Assembly: GCF_000376265.1 (NCBI RefSeq)
Contig: NZ_AQWU01000065.1
Coordinates: 180-64,179 of the forward strand
Source of the DNA: Thermus igniterrae ATCC 700962
GTDB lineage: Bacteria; Deinococcota; Deinococci; Deinococcales; Thermaceae
DNA length: 64,000 bases
Direction of reading: 5' to 3'
In this document: positions 29,174 through 39,046 of the stretch, piece after piece
Layout: the number at the start of each line of letters is the position of its first letter
How positions within the stretch are numbered: position 1 is the first letter of the stretch
Program-made: the position numbers and the translations under genes
Notes under the pieces: model-generated
What the model saw: only the letters and a program-made list of their open reading frames with translations
What the model was told of the DNA's origin: nothing
Databases searched by the model: none

Positions 29174-29860
29174 TTAGCGCACGTTCCCCGTCTCCAGCTT
29201 CCTGGCCCGGAGGTCTAGGAGGCTATACTCCCCTTCCGAGAGGTCCCCCGGCACCACCACCCAGCTTGCCCCCAGGGTCTCGTGCTTCTGCCCCTTCCCC
29301 GCCACCAGGACCAGGAGGGGGTTGTGGGTCTTGATGAGGTGGGCCACCTCGTGGGAGCCCGCCTCCCCCAGGCCCTTGTGGTGGGGCATGGTGTGGAAGA
29401 GGAAGATCTTGGGGTAGTCCTTAAGGTCCCAGAGGGCCTTCAGGTGGTACTCCGCCACCCAGGCGGGGTAGCGCAGGGCCTCCTCCTCCTCGGGCTCGCC
29501 CTCGTCGGTGATCTCGCCTCCCACCCCCGCCACCAGATAGGGCCCTTTCCAGAAGGTGAAGGTCTCGTGGACGTTGCGCATCTCGGGCCGCACCAGCTCA
29601 ATGTTGGCCGCCTCCCGCAGGTACTCCCAGATGGGAGCGTCCTGGGGCCCGGGGATGTAGGCGGTGGGCAGGTGGGCCTCGGAGAGGATGCGGAAGAAGG
29701 CGGCGTAGTCCCGGCTCTTGGCCGTCTTGGGCATGAGGTTGCCGATGAGGGCGATGGCGTCTGCTCCCGTGTCGGGGGCCACCTTCACCAGCCGCTCCAG
29801 GGCCTCGAGGTCCCCCATGGGGTTGGAGGTGGCCAGGATGTACCGCACCGTGCGCCGCAT
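29174..29860 (-). CDS. TT1561-like calcineurin-fold protein with altered metal site
   Basis: A 228-residue protein almost certainly orthologous to T. thermophilus TT1561, a structurally solved calcineurin-like phosphoesterase-fold protein of the same length. The usual DxH, GD and GNHD metal motifs appear here as TSNPMGD, GNLMP and GPQDA; the later FHTMPHHKG and AGKGQKH segments keep histidines. The canonical two-metal centre therefore looks incomplete, and catalysis may be changed or lost. It sits between an hsp20 gene and thioredoxin. Substrate unknown. Confidence 0.82.
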   Translation of the reverse strand: MRRTVRYILATSNPMGDLEALERLVKVAPDTGADAIALIGNLMPKTAKSRDYAAFFRILSEAHLPTAYIPGPQDAPIWEYLREAANIELVRPEMRNVHETFTFWKGPYLVAGVGGEITDEGEPEEEEALRYPAWVAEYHLKALWDLKDYPKIFLFHTMPHHKGLGEAGSHEVAHLIKTHNPLLVLVAGKGQKHETLGASWVVVPGDLSEGEYSLLDLRARKLETGNVR

Positions 29861-29870
29861 ACCTCACCTC

Positions 29871-30284
29871 CTATTCCACCTTCACCTGGATGCGCTTGGG
29901 CTTGGTCTCCTCCGCCCTGGGTACCAGAAGGTGCAAGACCCCGTGGCGGAAGCGGGCTTCCACCCGGGAGAGGTCAAAGGTGCTGGGCACGTTGAAGCTC
30001 CGGGCGAAGGTGCCGTAGGGGCCTTCCAGGCGGTGGTAGGCCGCTCCCTCCTGCTTTTCAAAGGGACGCTCGGCCTTCAGGGAGAGCACCCCTTCCTCCG
30101 CCACCACCTCCACCTTCTCCGGGTCCACCCCGGGGAGGTAGACCAGGAGGTGGAGCCCCTTCTCGTCCTCCAGGACGTCCACCGGGGGCGCGTAGACCCT
30201 GGGCCCCTGCTGGGGGGTGCCAAAGGCACGCGCCAGCCTTTCCTGCAACTCCTCCAGCTCCTTAAAGGGGTCAAACCGGATCAT
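29871..30284 (-). CDS. Hsp20 / alpha-crystallin small heat-shock protein (copy B)
   Basis: A 137-residue small chaperone distinct from copy A. It has the FDPFKELEELQERL N-terminal helix, an alpha-crystallin domain with EKGLHLLVYLPGVDPEKVEV, the SFNVPSTFD loop and ARFRHGVLHLLVPRAEE. Its C terminus ends RIQVKVE, an IxV-type tail. ATG 30284 is chosen because of the SD AAGGAGGTG; an upstream in-frame start at 30302 would overlap the preceding gene. Confidence 0.92.
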   Translation of the reverse strand: MIRFDPFKELEELQERLARAFGTPQQGPRVYAPPVDVLEDEKGLHLLVYLPGVDPEKVEVVAEEGVLSLKAERPFEKQEGAAYHRLEGPYGTFARSFNVPSTFDLSRVEARFRHGVLHLLVPRAEETKPKRIQVKVE

Positions 30285-30295
30285 GCCACACCTCC

Positions 30296-31480
30296 TTACC
30301 ACCTCAAGAGCGCGGCCATGCCTCCGCGCTCAAGAAGCCGTGCTTCCGCTTCGCCCCGGACAAACTCCACCTTGGCCGCGTAGCCCGCGCTCAACTCTGG
30401 CAGGACCAGGGCCAGGGGCTTGGCCTCGGGGGTTTCACAGGTGGCCAGGGCCCTCGCCTCCTCGGCGAAGTAGAGCTCGCCGCAGGCGTAGACCCGTTGC
30501 TCCAGGTGCCAGGGGAGCACCCAAAGCTCCACCCGTCCCTCCTGGACCCTTTCCAGCACCTCGGGGCCGAAGACCGCCTTAGGGTAGGCCTCCTCCAGCC
30601 GCTTGAGGAGCTCCACCTCTCCCCGGCGCTCGGCCTCCTCCAGGACGGGCTCCAGCCGCTTCAGCACCTCCCCCGGCGTGGCCCCCGGGTGGGGCAGGGA
30701 AGGGAGGAGGGCCGCTACCCTCTCCTTCAGGCGCCGGGGCAGGTAGCCCAGGAAGAGCTTGGTGTGCTCCTCCGGGCCCATGAGCACCAGCCGGGTGAAG
30801 CCGCGGGCCTCCCAGAGTTTTTCCAGCTCATGGGCCAGGGTCTTGTAGAAGCGCTCCTCCCAGGCGGCCAGGCGCTTGGCGAAGAGGTCCTGCCCCGCCC
30901 CGCCCCGGGAGATGCCTGCCAGGTTGAAGCGGCGTCCGGGGGCGTCCAGGCTGAGGCGGCGCCAGGCGTCGGTGTCCAGGGCCAGGAAGGCGTCGGAAAC
31001 CTCCTCTATTTCGCCCAGGAAGACCTCAAAGACCCGCCAGCGCTCCTGGTCCAGGTAGACCACCCCGTAGCGCTCGTACTCGTCCAGGGCGTAGGCCAGG
31101 GGGAGGAGGAAGGGTTCGCCGTAGTGGGCCAGGACGCCGTCCGTGAGGAGCCGGTTGGCCTTTTCCTCCAGGAAGGTGGTCTTCAGGGTGCTCACCAGGG
31201 GAAGCTCCACCTGGAGGAGGAGGGTCTCAAAGAGGCCCTTTCCCGCAAAGAAGACCGCGGTCTTGGCCTGGAGGACTTGGTTCTTGAGCACCTCCAGCAC
31301 CCTTTCCTGCAGGTCCTCGGGCACCCCCAGGGCCTTCATGGCGTCCTTGGCCCGCAGGGCGTAGGCCCGGCCGGCGTTTTCCGGCTTGGCCGGGTTCACG
31401 TCCAGGTAGAGGGAGAGAAGGGGTTCTTGCGTGGTCCCTAGCGCTTCCCGAATCCGCCGAAATTCTTCCCTGGAGATCAT
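30296..31480 (-). CDS. Bacterial archaeo-eukaryotic release-factor-like protein (baeRF/Balon-type), degenerate GGQ
   Basis: A 394-residue protein resembling the eRF1/Pelota-like baeRF (VLRF1) proteins. Residues 1-165 form the N-terminal domain (LLSLYLDVNPAKPENAG). A central RNase H-like/eRF1 domain 2 begins near RFNLAGISRGGAGQDLFAKRLAAWEERFY. There the catalytic GGQ loop is replaced by GGAGQ (193-197), followed by the usual basic helix. A domain with FTRLVLMGPEEHTKLFL follows. Family members such as Balon bind stalled or hibernating ribosomes and lack GGQ. A place next to ClpB and Hsp20 fits a role in translation during stress. Assignment is by motif and context. Confidence 0.72.
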   Translation of the reverse strand: MISREEFRRIREALGTTQEPLLSLYLDVNPAKPENAGRAYALRAKDAMKALGVPEDLQERVLEVLKNQVLQAKTAVFFAGKGLFETLLLQVELPLVSTLKTTFLEEKANRLLTDGVLAHYGEPFLLPLAYALDEYERYGVVYLDQERWRVFEVFLGEIEEVSDAFLALDTDAWRRLSLDAPGRRFNLAGISRGGAGQDLFAKRLAAWEERFYKTLAHELEKLWEARGFTRLVLMGPEEHTKLFLGYLPRRLKERVAALLPSLPHPGATPGEVLKRLEPVLEEAERRGEVELLKRLEEAYPKAVFGPEVLERVQEGRVELWVLPWHLEQRVYACGELYFAEEARALATCETPEAKPLALVLPELSAGYAAKVEFVRGEAEARLLERGGMAALLRW

Positions 31481-31866
31481 AGGTTACCTCCTATAAGCGT
31501 CACCACCTTGCGCACCGCCTCCTGGTTCAGCCGTTCCTCCTGCCCAAGCCGGGTGAAAAGGGCCTCGAGGTCGGGGTCGGGCAGGCTGCTCTCCAGGTAG
31601 TAGGCCCGGTCAAACCCCTCCTCGGAGAGGAGGCGGAGCATGGCCTCCCACCCCGCCTCCTCCGCCTTGGGGGTGGGGGGAAGGGGAGCCTTGAGGCGGC
31701 GCAGGGCCTCGGCCAGGGCCTCGGCGTGGGCCCGCTCCCTGGCGGCCACCTCCTGGAGCAGGGCCTTGAGGTGGGGATAGGGAACCCCCTCCGCCGCCCT
31801 TTCCGCCCGCAGGGCGTCCAGGAGCTCGTCCTGGTAGGCCTTTTGCAGAACTTCCCTCACATCCAT
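31477..31866 (-). CDS. Small ferritin-like/four-helix protein
   Basis: A 129-residue all-helical acidic protein. ALRAERAAEG, ARERAHAEALAEAL (an ExxH) and RLGQEERLNQEAV give a spacing reminiscent of a ferritin-like diiron bundle, but the full set of ligands cannot be confirmed. It may store or sense iron or oxygen, or be a structural relic of that fold. It overlaps the Balon-like gene start by four bases (ATGA) and follows clpB by 11 bases. Confidence 0.55.
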   Translation of the reverse strand: MDVREVLQKAYQDELLDALRAERAAEGVPYPHLKALLQEVAARERAHAEALAEALRRLKAPLPPTPKAEEAGWEAMLRLLSEEGFDRAYYLESSLPDPDLEALFTRLGQEERLNQEAVRKVVTLIGGNL

Positions 31867-31877
31867 CTCCGCCTCCT

Positions 31878-34442
31878 TTAGGCCTCTATGCGCTCCAGGG
31901 TCCGGAAGATAAGGCCCATGGGCCCGGCTTCCACCACCACCCGGTCCCCCTCCTTCACCTCCCCGGCCAGGATCTTCTTGGCCAGGGGGGTCTCCAGCTC
32001 CCGCCCGATTACCCGCTTCAGGGGACGGGCCCCGAAGACGGGGTCGTAGCCCCTTTCCGCCAGGTAGTCCTTGGCCGCCTCGGTGAGCTCCAGGGTGATG
32101 CGCTTCTCCGCCAGGCGGGCCCGCAGGTTGCCCAGCTGAATCTCCACAATCTGGCGGATCTGCTCCCGGGAGAGGGGCCGGAAGACCACGATCTCGTCCA
32201 GGCGGTTCAGGAACTCGGGGCGGAAGTGCCGCTGAAGCACCCCGAACACCTCCTCCCGGATCTGCTCGTAGGGCTTACCCTTTTGGATGCTTTCCAGGAT
32301 GAGCGGGCTTCCCAGGTTGGAGGTGAGGATGATGACGGTGTTGCGGAAGTCCACGGTGCGCCCGTGGGAGTCGGTGAGGCGGCCGTCGTCCAGGATTTGC
32401 AGGAGGATGTTGAAGACGTCGGGGTGGGCCTTCTCAATCTCGTCAAAGAGGATGACGGTGTAGGGGCGCCGCCGCACCGCCTCGGTGAGCTGGCCTCCCT
32501 CCTCGTAGCCCACGTACCCGGGCGGGGCCCCAATGAGCCGGGAGACCGCGTGCTTCTCCATGTACTCCGTCATGTCAATGCGCACCATGGCCTCCTCGGT
32601 GTCAAAGAGGGTGGCGGCCAGGGTTTTGGCCAGCTCCGTCTTGCCCACCCCCGTGGGCCCCAGGAAGAGGAAGCTCCCGATGGGACGGTTCGGGTCCTTG
32701 AGGCCGGCCCGGGCCCGCCTTATGGCGTCGGCCACCGCGGTGATGGCCTCGTCTTGGCCCACCACCCGCCGGTGGAGCTCCTCCTCCAGGCGCAAGAGCT
32801 TCTCCCTTTCGCCTTCCAGGAGCTTGGCCACGGGGATGCCGGTCCAACGGGAGACGATCTCGGCGATGTCCTCCTCGGTGACCTCGAGGCGCACGAAGCG
32901 GGCCTCCCGCAACCTTTCGGAAAGGGACGCCACCTCCGCCTCCAGCTTGGGAAGCTCCCCGTAGCGGAGCTCGGCCGCCCGGTTCAGGTCGTACTGGCGC
33001 TCGGCCAGCTCAATCTGCCGCCGCACCTCGTCCAGGCGTTGCTGGGCCTCCCGAAGCTTGCCCAGCACCTCCTTTTCCCGCTCCCACTCGGCCCTGAGCC
33101 TCCCGATTTCCTCGGTGAGGCTGGCGATTTCCGCCTCAATGGCCTTCAAGCGCTCCAGGGAGTCGGGGTCTTTTTCCTTCTTCAGGGCTTCCCGCTCAAT
33201 CTCCAACTGGAGCTTTTTGCGCTCCAGGGCATCAATCTCCTCCGGGGCGCTTTCCAGGGCCATGCGCAGGCGGGCCGCCGCCTCGTCCACCAGGTCAATG
33301 GCCTTGTCGGGGAGGCGCCTTTCCGTGATGTAGCGGTGGGAGAGCACCGCCGCCGCCACCAGGGCGGGGTCGGCGATGCGCACCCCGTGGTGGACCTCGT
33401 ACTTCTCCTTGATGCCCCGCAGGATGGAGATGGTGTCCTCCACGCTGGGCTCGTCCACGTACACGGGCTGGAAGCGCCGTTCCAGGGCGGGGTCCTTCTC
33501 AATCTCCCGGTACTCGTCCAGGGTGGTGGCGCCAATCAGCCGCAGCTCCCCGCGGGCCAAGGCGGGCTTCAGCATGTTGCCGGCGTCCACGGCGCCTTCC
33601 GCCTTGCCCGCCCCCACCACGGTGTGGAGCTCGTCAATGAAGAGGATGATTTCCCCCTGGCTCTGCACCACCTCCTGGATTACCGCCTTCAGGCGCTCCT
33701 CAAACTCGCCCCGGTACTTGGCCCCCGCCAGGAGGGAGCCCATCTGCAGGGAGATGATGCGCTTGCCCTTGAGGCCCTCGGGCACGTCCCCCTTGACGAT
33801 GCGCTGGGCCAGCCCCTCCACGATGGCGGTCTTGCCCACCCCCGGCTCCCCGATGAGCACCGGGTTGTTCTTGGTGCGCCGGAGGAGAATCTGGACCACC
33901 CGCCTTATCTCCTCGTCGCGGCCGATTACTGGGTCCAGCTTCCCCGCCGCGGCCAGGGCGGTGAGGTCAATGCCGTACTGCTCCAGGGCGTTGTAGGTGC
34001 TTTCCGCGTGTTCCGTCTGCACGTTTTTCCCTCCTCTCAGCTCCCAAAGGGCTTTTTTCAGGAGTTCCAGGCCGGGAAGCCCCGGGGTGGTCTCCGCCAG
34101 GGCCAGGACCAGGGTGTCCAGGGCCACGAAGCGGTCCTTGAGCTCCGCCATCAGGGCCTCGGCCCGGGCGAAGACCCCGGAAAGCCGCTGGGTAAGGTAC
34201 TGGCCGCCCTCGGCCCCCTCCACCTTCGGCAGGCGGGCCAGCTCCTGGGCCTGGAGTTCTTTCAGGCGCTTGGGGTCTGCCCCCGCCTTTTCCAGAAGGC
34301 GCCAGGCCACGCCCGTGGGGTCCTTGAGGAGCACCGTCCAGAGGTGGGCCACGTCTATGGCCTGGTGCTTCATCTGCCGGGCCAGGACCTGGGCCTGGGC
34401 CAAGGCTTCCCGGGCGGCTTGTGTCCAGCGTTCCAGGTTCAT
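31878..34442 (-). CDS. clpB: ATP-dependent disaggregase ClpB
   Basis: An 854-residue Hsp100, identical in length to T. thermophilus ClpB. It contains the N domain (1-145), AAA1 with GEPGVGKTA and pore-loop segment GAKYRGEFE, the long coiled-coil M domain (about 395-520), AAA2 with [11 protein letters not shown] and pore loop GYVGYEEGG, and arginine fingers in FLNRLDE. With DnaK it extracts proteins from aggregates. It is the first gene of a 15-gene minus-strand run. A strong promoter and SD (GGAGG) precede it. Confidence 0.97.
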   Translation of the reverse strand: MNLERWTQAAREALAQAQVLARQMKHQAIDVAHLWTVLLKDPTGVAWRLLEKAGADPKRLKELQAQELARLPKVEGAEGGQYLTQRLSGVFARAEALMAELKDRFVALDTLVLALAETTPGLPGLELLKKALWELRGGKNVQTEHAESTYNALEQYGIDLTALAAAGKLDPVIGRDEEIRRVVQILLRRTKNNPVLIGEPGVGKTAIVEGLAQRIVKGDVPEGLKGKRIISLQMGSLLAGAKYRGEFEERLKAVIQEVVQSQGEIILFIDELHTVVGAGKAEGAVDAGNMLKPALARGELRLIGATTLDEYREIEKDPALERRFQPVYVDEPSVEDTISILRGIKEKYEVHHGVRIADPALVAAAVLSHRYITERRLPDKAIDLVDEAAARLRMALESAPEEIDALERKKLQLEIEREALKKEKDPDSLERLKAIEAEIASLTEEIGRLRAEWEREKEVLGKLREAQQRLDEVRRQIELAERQYDLNRAAELRYGELPKLEAEVASLSERLREARFVRLEVTEEDIAEIVSRWTGIPVAKLLEGEREKLLRLEEELHRRVVGQDEAITAVADAIRRARAGLKDPNRPIGSFLFLGPTGVGKTELAKTLAATLFDTEEAMVRIDMTEYMEKHAVSRLIGAPPGYVGYEEGGQLTEAVRRRPYTVILFDEIEKAHPDVFNILLQILDDGRLTDSHGRTVDFRNTVIILTSNLGSPLILESIQKGKPYEQIREEVFGVLQRHFRPEFLNRLDEIVVFRPLSREQIRQIVEIQLGNLRARLAEKRITLELTEAAKDYLAERGYDPVFGARPLKRVIGRELETPLAKKILAGEVKEGDRVVVEAGPMGLIFRTLERIEA

Positions 34443-34466
34443 GCCCCTTTACCTCCAGCTATTTAA

Positions 34467-34502
34467 AGCATATCACTTGATATAAGTCTTGTCAACTTGA
34501 GT
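34467..34502 (-). promoter_or_regulatory. clpB promoter with heat-shock-operator-like repeats
   Basis: TTGACA (34495-34490), a 17-base spacer and TATGCT (34472-34467). CTTGAGT (34496-34502), an exact match to the half-site of the actinobacterial HspR operator, abuts the -35. An inverted repeat ACTT-GATAT-AAGT (34475-34487) fills the spacer. The two ACTTGA copies are 20 bases apart. Confidence 0.7.
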
Positions 34503-35015
34503 GAGAAGAGGACGCGAAATAGGGGGTCCAGGAAGCCGGTTGCGAAGGGGGGAAGGAGAAGGGCTTCCTTAAGCATACCCCCGAAGTTCTGGAGATGCAC
34601 CGGATATGCGCCTACTGCCCTTGCCTTCGCTGCCTTTCCTTGCTTTAGCATTTGATAGCTACTTCCACTGTCGGAACTTGACCGACGGAATGAGCGCTTT
34701 TTCCGCTATACAAAAGCGAAGCGATTTGCAGAAGGGCATTTGAAGAATAGATTTTGACTGAGTCCAAGCTTCCAGTAAGGTGCTATAATGCAGATGTCCG
34801 AAGCCTCGGGCGGGGAGCTTGACAAGGGGTTTTTGCCTTGGGCAAGGGGAATATGCGCTTTTCCCCTCTCATCGTATGGCCCGCATGGCCGTGAGCATGG
34901 GCCTAAACCCCGCAAAATGCCCTCTATACGCCATATGCATATTCCAGACTTCATCTTTCTCACAAACCCCCCCCTCTGAGAACCCCGTCCAGGACGGTGT
35001 GGAGGAGGGGGTAGA
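34503..35015. other. Non-coding, lower-GC island with probable CRISPR leader
   Basis: About 510 bases without a convincing gene; the AT content is visibly higher than in the surroundings. It contains small inverted repeats such as GTCGG-AACTTGA-CCGAC (34670-34686) and the extended -10 promoter at 34781. Short open frames exist on both strands, but none has a ribosome-binding site, host codon bias or a recognisable product. The part from 34781 to 35015 is the likely CRISPR leader. Confidence 0.55.
34781..34789 (+). promoter_or_regulatory. Extended -10 promoter, probably for the CRISPR leader transcript
   Basis: TGCTATAAT is a perfect extended -10 element on the plus strand, 227 bases upstream of the first repeat and pointing towards it. 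No good -35 sits at 17 bases, as is common for extended -10 promoters. Confidence 0.5.
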
Positions 35016-35261
35016 GTTGCAAAAGCCTTAGCCCCGTAAGGGGATTGCTACCCGAACCGGAGGGACCAGGATCCTCACCCACAGCCCGTTGCAAAAGCCT
35101 TAGCCCCGTAAGGGGATTGCTACTCTACATAGACTTCCCACCCGTCAGTAGTCTGGACGATGGTGGTTGCAAAAGCCTTAGCCCCGTAAGGGGATTGCTA
35201 CTCAAGGGCAACAGGCGCACCCCAAACTGCCTGAACACCAAAGCCGCAAAAGCTTATCCCC
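35016..35261 (+). CRISPR. Minimal CRISPR array: three intact 36-nt repeats plus one degenerate terminal repeat
   Basis: Three identical 36-base repeats start at 35016, 35088 and 35166. Each begins GTTGCAAAAGCC, has a CCCC-GTAA-GGGG mini-hairpin and ends ATTGCTAC, a layout like Thermus type III-associated repeats. The spacers are 36 (35052-35087), 42 (35124-35165) and 41 bases (35202-35242) and are unrelated to each other. The third is followed by GCCGCAAAAGCTTATCCCC, a decayed repeat start that marks the leader-distal end. No cas genes are in the window. The array separates dafA from clpB. Confidence 0.93.
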
Positions 35262-35370
35262 AACAAACGGTTCGGTGGCCCAGCAATCTGCCCACGGCCC
35301 TGCATGGGGTGTGGCGGAGGCAAGGGAAGATAGCCGGACGGAACGCCCGGGCTTTCCGTCCTGCAAAAGG

Positions 35371-35406
35371 CCCGACCCCCTGAGGGGGGTCGGGGGAGCG
35401 GTTTTT
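35371..35406. terminator. Bidirectional terminator between dafA and the CRISPR array
   Basis: CCCGACCCCC (35371-35380) pairs perfectly with GGGGGTCGGG (35385-35394) around a TGAG loop. Read leftwards it lies 23 bases past the dafA stop and is followed by CCTTTTGC. Read rightwards it is followed by GGAGCGGTTTTTG, which could stop CRISPR transcription. Confidence 0.75.
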
Positions 35407-35416
35407 GGGGGATGGG

Positions 35417-35653
35417 CTAGCGTCCTTCCAGGATTTCTACCACCAGGGCGGCCCCGATCAGGTTGGCCCCCAGGTCCCGCCGGATGCGCTCGGCCCTGGC
35501 CATGCGCCGGACGTCCTCCTCGCGGAAGTACCAGGCGCCTTCCACCTCCAGGGGTTCCACGAAGCCGATTTCCACGTAGGCCCTCACGGCCCCCAGGGAG
35601 AGCCCGTAGGCGGCCACGGTCTCCATGGAAACCCAACCACTACGCACGAGCAT
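35417..35653 (-). CDS. dafA: DnaK-DnaJ assembly factor DafA (MerR/CbpM-like)
   Basis: A 78-residue protein, exactly the length of T. thermophilus DafA and in the same place at the end of dnaK-grpE-dnaJ. DafA binds DnaK and DnaJ in a 3:3:3 complex and blocks chaperone activity until displaced by substrate. The sequence also looks like a MerR-type helix-turn-helix ([27 protein letters not shown]) with FREEDVRRM. This is reminiscent of CbpM and of HspR, which holds the same operon position in actinobacteria. Its start overlaps the dnaJ end by 14 bases. Confidence 0.82.
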   Translation of the reverse strand: MLVRSGWVSMETVAAYGLSLGAVRAYVEIGFVEPLEVEGAWYFREEDVRRMARAERIRRDLGANLIGAALVVEILEGR

Positions 35654-36473
35654 GGTGCACCTCCGCCAGCCGCTTCCAGAGGGCCTCCTCCTCGGGGGTG
35701 AGGCGTTCGGGGATGACCACCCGCACCTCCAGGTAGAGGTCGCCCCGGCCGTGGGGCCCGGGGAAGCCCTTTCCCCGCAGGCGCAACTTCCGCCCGGCCT
35801 GGGTTTTGGGAGGAATGGTGACCTCCACGGGGCCCTCCAGGGTGGGGGCCCGCACCTTTCCCCCCACCACGGCGATGGGCGCGGGGACGTCCAGGGTGGC
35901 GTGGAGGTCGGTGCCCTCGAGGCGGAAGACGGGGTGGGGCAGGAGCCGCACGGAAAGGAGAAGGTCCCCCGGCGGTTCCCCGGGGTTCCCCATGCCGGGG
36001 ACCCGGATCACCGCGCCCTCCTGGACCCCGGGGGGGATGCGCACGGTGATGCGCCTGCCGTTTACCTCCAGGTTCTTCTCCCCGCCGTGGAAGGCCTCCT
36101 CGAGGCTCAGGGGAAGCTCGGCCCTAAGGTCCCGGCCCCTCCTGGGCCTGGTCCGCCGGCCCCCAAAAAGCCCGCCCCCGAAGAGCTCCTGGAAGAAGTC
36201 GGAGAAGTCCTCTACCTCAAAGCCCCCGAAGTCGTAGCCGCCTGGGGGTGGGGGCGGGGGCGGGGTGGTGGTGCCGTAGGTATCGTAGATTTTGCGCTTC
36301 TCCGGGTCGGAGAGGACGGCGTAGGCCTCGTTGATCTCCTTGAAGCGCTCCTCCGCCCCGGGGCTTTTGTTGACGTCGGGATGGTACTGGCGGGCCAGGC
36401 GCTTGTAGGCCCGCTTGATCTCCTCCTGCGTGGCGTTTCTGGGGACCCCCAGGATGGCGTAGTAGTCCTTCAT
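35640..36473 (-). CDS. dnaJ: Co-chaperone DnaJ (zinc-finger-less, CbpA type)
   Basis: A 277-residue Hsp40. The J domain (1-70) has the HPD motif in [18 protein letters not shown]-rich linker with [18 protein letters not shown] follows, then two C-terminal substrate-binding domains ([31 protein letters not shown]-like strands). The Cys-rich zinc finger of E. coli DnaJ is absent, as in the known T. thermophilus protein. It stimulates DnaK ATPase. It follows grpE by three bases. Confidence 0.95.
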   Translation of the reverse strand: MKDYYAILGVPRNATQEEIKRAYKRLARQYHPDVNKSPGAEERFKEINEAYAVLSDPEKRKIYDTYGTTTPPPPPPPGGYDFGGFEVEDFSDFFQELFGGGLFGGRRTRPRRGRDLRAELPLSLEEAFHGGEKNLEVNGRRITVRIPPGVQEGAVIRVPGMGNPGEPPGDLLLSVRLLPHPVFRLEGTDLHATLDVPAPIAVVGGKVRAPTLEGPVEVTIPPKTQAGRKLRLRGKGFPGPHGRGDLYLEVRVVIPERLTPEEEALWKRLAEVHHARA

Positions 36474-36476
36474 GGC

Positions 36477-37019
36477 CTACTCTAAGCCCGCCTCTTCCAG
36501 GCTCTTCTCCTCGCCCACGGCCACCCGGGCGGGGCGCACCAGGGCCTCCCCCAGGCGGAAGCCCCGCTGGAAGACCCGGGCCACCTTGCCGGGCTCCCCC
36601 GGCAGGAGGCCGATGGCCTCGTGGTAGCGGGGGTCAAAGGCCTCGCCCTCCCCCGGCACCTCCTCCACCCCCATCCCGGCCAGGATGCGGAAAAACCCTT
36701 CCCGCACCGCCTTAACCCCCTGGAGGATGCTCTCGGGGTTGGCGTGGGCGAACTCCAGGGCGCGGTCCAGGTCGTCCAGGACGGGGAGGAGGGCCCTCAG
36801 GGCCCTCAGGACCCCTTCCCGCTCCCGAGCCTTCAGCTCCTCCTCCATGCGCTTGCGGTAGTTGTCAAAGTCGGCCAGGAGGCGGAGGTAGCGGTCCTTG
36901 AGGGCCTTCAACTCCTCCTCCGCCGCCTTGAGGCGCTCCTCCACGGCCACGGCCTCCTGGGCCATGGCCTTCAGGTCCGCCTCCACCTGGGTCTCCAGGG
37001 GCTCCTTTTCCCTCTCCAT
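36477..37019 (-). CDS. grpE: Nucleotide exchange factor GrpE
   Basis: A 180-residue protein. A long acidic coiled coil (residues about 10-75, LKAMAQEAVAVEERLKAAEEEL) is followed by RYLRLLADFDNYRKRMEEEL and a C-terminal beta-wing with GEAFDPRYHEAIGLLP and ARVFQRGFRLGEALVRPARVAVG. It releases ADP from DnaK, and the coiled coil acts as a thermosensor in Thermus. ATG 37019 is chosen because of the SD AGGAGGG; a longer frame to 37049 lacks one. Confidence 0.95.
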   Translation of the reverse strand: MEREKEPLETQVEADLKAMAQEAVAVEERLKAAEEELKALKDRYLRLLADFDNYRKRMEEELKAREREGVLRALRALLPVLDDLDRALEFAHANPESILQGVKAVREGFFRILAGMGVEEVPGEGEAFDPRYHEAIGLLPGEPGKVARVFQRGFRLGEALVRPARVAVGEEKSLEEAGLE

Positions 37020-37073
37020 GTGCCCTCCTGTGGGGAAAGGGGGCCCCACCTGCCGGCGGGGCCCGCCGGGTCC

Positions 37074-38921
<1,848 letters not shown>

Positions 38922-38960
38922 AGCTCACCTCTCCTCACTAAGCCTAAGCCACCCTATATG

Positions 38961-38993
38961 CTTAAGTCAAGAGACTTGAGCTTAGTTATATCA
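38961..38993 (-). promoter_or_regulatory. dnaK promoter candidate with overlapping inverted repeat
   Basis: Reading towards dnaK, an extended -10 TGATATAAC (38993-38985) is followed at the expected start site by a near-perfect inverted repeat CTCAAGTC-TCTT-GACTTAAG (38980-38961). The repeat contains CTTGAG on the other strand, the same core as at clpB and similar to the HspR-type HAIR element. Its place over the start site suggests repression. The promoter assignment itself is tentative. Confidence 0.5.
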
Positions 38994-39046
38994 TAGTAGC
39001 CCGAGCTACCCGGAACCCGCGCCGGGCGTGTACCCTAAGGAAAGAC

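Noticed and set aside
32226-34466. A 746-residue plus-strand open frame antisense to clpB
   Set aside because: Shadow frame of ClpB with no motif; similar long shadows occur opposite dnaK and proS.
34690-34718. CGCTTTT...AAAAGCG inverted repeat as a terminator
   Set aside because: The ten-base loop and lack of a T tract in either direction make termination unlikely.
34706-34979. Overlapping 60-85-residue open frames on both strands in the clpB-CRISPR gap
   Set aside because: No ribosome-binding site, no codon bias and no recognisable product; one starts within the extended -10 promoter. Treated as non-coding leader.
35016-35261. A cas locus belonging to the CRISPR array
   Set aside because: Every neighbouring gene is a chaperone or stress gene; no Cas1, Cas2, Cas6 or Cas10-like protein is encoded in the window.
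38965-38970. TTGACT as the dnaK -35 box
   Set aside because: The hexamer 17 bases downstream (TTAGGC) is a poor -10; the same bases are better explained as one arm of the inverted repeat at the start site.
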